NCBI GenBank assembly: GCA_016188985.1
Contig: JACPGM010000044.1
Coordinates: 1-32,739 of the forward strand
Direction of reading: 5' to 3'
Origin: Lentisphaerota bacterium
GTDB taxonomy: Bacteria > Verrucomicrobiota > Kiritimatiellia > JAAZAB01
DNA: 32,739 nt
In this document: positions 32,615 to 32,739 of the stretch, piece after piece
Numbering within the stretch: position 1 is the stretch's first letter
How the letters are laid out: the number at the start of each line of letters is the position of its first letter
Notes under the pieces: model-generated
The model's input: the letters and a program-made list of their open reading frames with translations, nothing else
What the model was told of the DNA's origin: nothing
The model's database searches: none
Translations under genes and position numbers: made by a program

Positions 32615-32642
32615 AAAGACACACGTTTTTGCGTGTATCTTT
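32615..32642 (+). terminator. Possible hairpin terminator after the FG-GAP gene
   Basis: AAAGACACACG pairs with CGTGTATCTTT (10 of 11) around a TTTTTG loop. The arm ends in CTTT but no long T-run follows, so terminator function is uncertain. It lies about 80 bp after the stop. Confidence 0.4.
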
Positions 32643-32650
32643 GTAATAAG

Positions 32651-32692
32651 AATATCCAATATCCAACACTCAATAACCAATGATGAAGAAAG
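32651..32692. repeat. Degenerate 7-bp tandem repeat
   Basis: Six consecutive heptamers: AATATCC, AATATCC, AACACTC, AATAACC, AATGATG, AAGAAAG. The first two are identical and the rest drift. Confidence 0.5.
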
Positions 32693-32739
32693 GAAACAAA
32701 AACACCCCTTACACGTTGTCTGCGATTCTCTTAACTTGG
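32680..32739 (+). CDS. Possible start of another gene, cut by window end
   Basis: An open frame from ATG 32680 (or the adjacent ATG 32683) reads MMKKGNKNTPYTLSAILLTW to the window end. A basic start followed by a hydrophobic stretch is compatible with a signal peptide. No Shine-Dalgarno is seen and the degenerate heptamer repeat overlaps the start, so this is tentative. Confidence 0.3.
   Translation, partial: MMKKGNKNTPYTLSAILLTW

Overview
The window is about 32.7 kb of GC-rich bacterial chromosome. I infer a free-living anaerobic or facultative member of the PVC group, possibly Kiritimatiellota or Lentisphaerota. The grounds are exported proteins built from repeats of the D-F-D-G-D-G-K-A-D type, a BNR-sialidase/TIM-barrel glycosidase-like pair, a NAD-linked formate dehydrogenase, and dense short palindromic intergenic repeats. 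No phylogenetic marker gene was analysed, so the placement is tentative.

Layout, left to right. (1) 1-3845: the 5' part of a DUF3786 gene on the minus strand, a 207-bp MITE-like element, then a plus-strand pair (sialidase-like propeller and TIM-barrel hydrolase-like protein). (2) 3976-11072, all minus strand: two large exported FG-GAP proteins. One carries a GH43/GH32-like five-bladed propeller, the other six Kelch motifs plus Ig-like domains. Between them lie small genes resembling toxin-antitoxin modules (DUF4258/DUF2283, DUF433/DUF5615, DUF6883/DUF4926) and a broken fdhD. (3) 11335-16711, minus strand: a three-subunit formate dehydrogenase operon (NuoE-like, NuoF-like, molybdopterin catalytic subunit with a cysteine ligand). 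(4) 16887-17888: manA. (5) 17893-25214, minus strand: an efflux operon in the order marR, TolC-like factor, periplasmic adaptor, RND pump, small membrane protein. (6) 25700-31539, plus strand: parB, tRNA-His(GTG), an unknown protein, purC, purB, purA. (7) 31563-32537: a third, stand-alone FG-GAP protein, then a possible new gene running off the end.

How the genes work together. NuoE, NuoF and FdhA should form a soluble complex passing electrons between formate and NAD. FdhD, which would sulfurate its cofactor, lies 4 kb downstream and appears inactivated, having lost the region that normally holds its catalytic CxxC. marR-tolC-adaptor-RND is a complete tripartite exporter with its own regulator. 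purC, purB and purA cover one late IMP step and both reactions of AMP synthesis.

The most unusual aspect is genome plasticity at small scale. Several short non-coding elements are bracketed by 6-12 bp direct repeats, and they sit inside operons (nuoE/nuoF, adaptor/RND). One 105-bp palindromic element lies in frame inside the N-terminal coding region of the efflux adaptor. Toxin-antitoxin-like modules occur in intact, truncated and relic states, including a DUF433/DUF5615 relic whose surviving start region now leads directly into purB.
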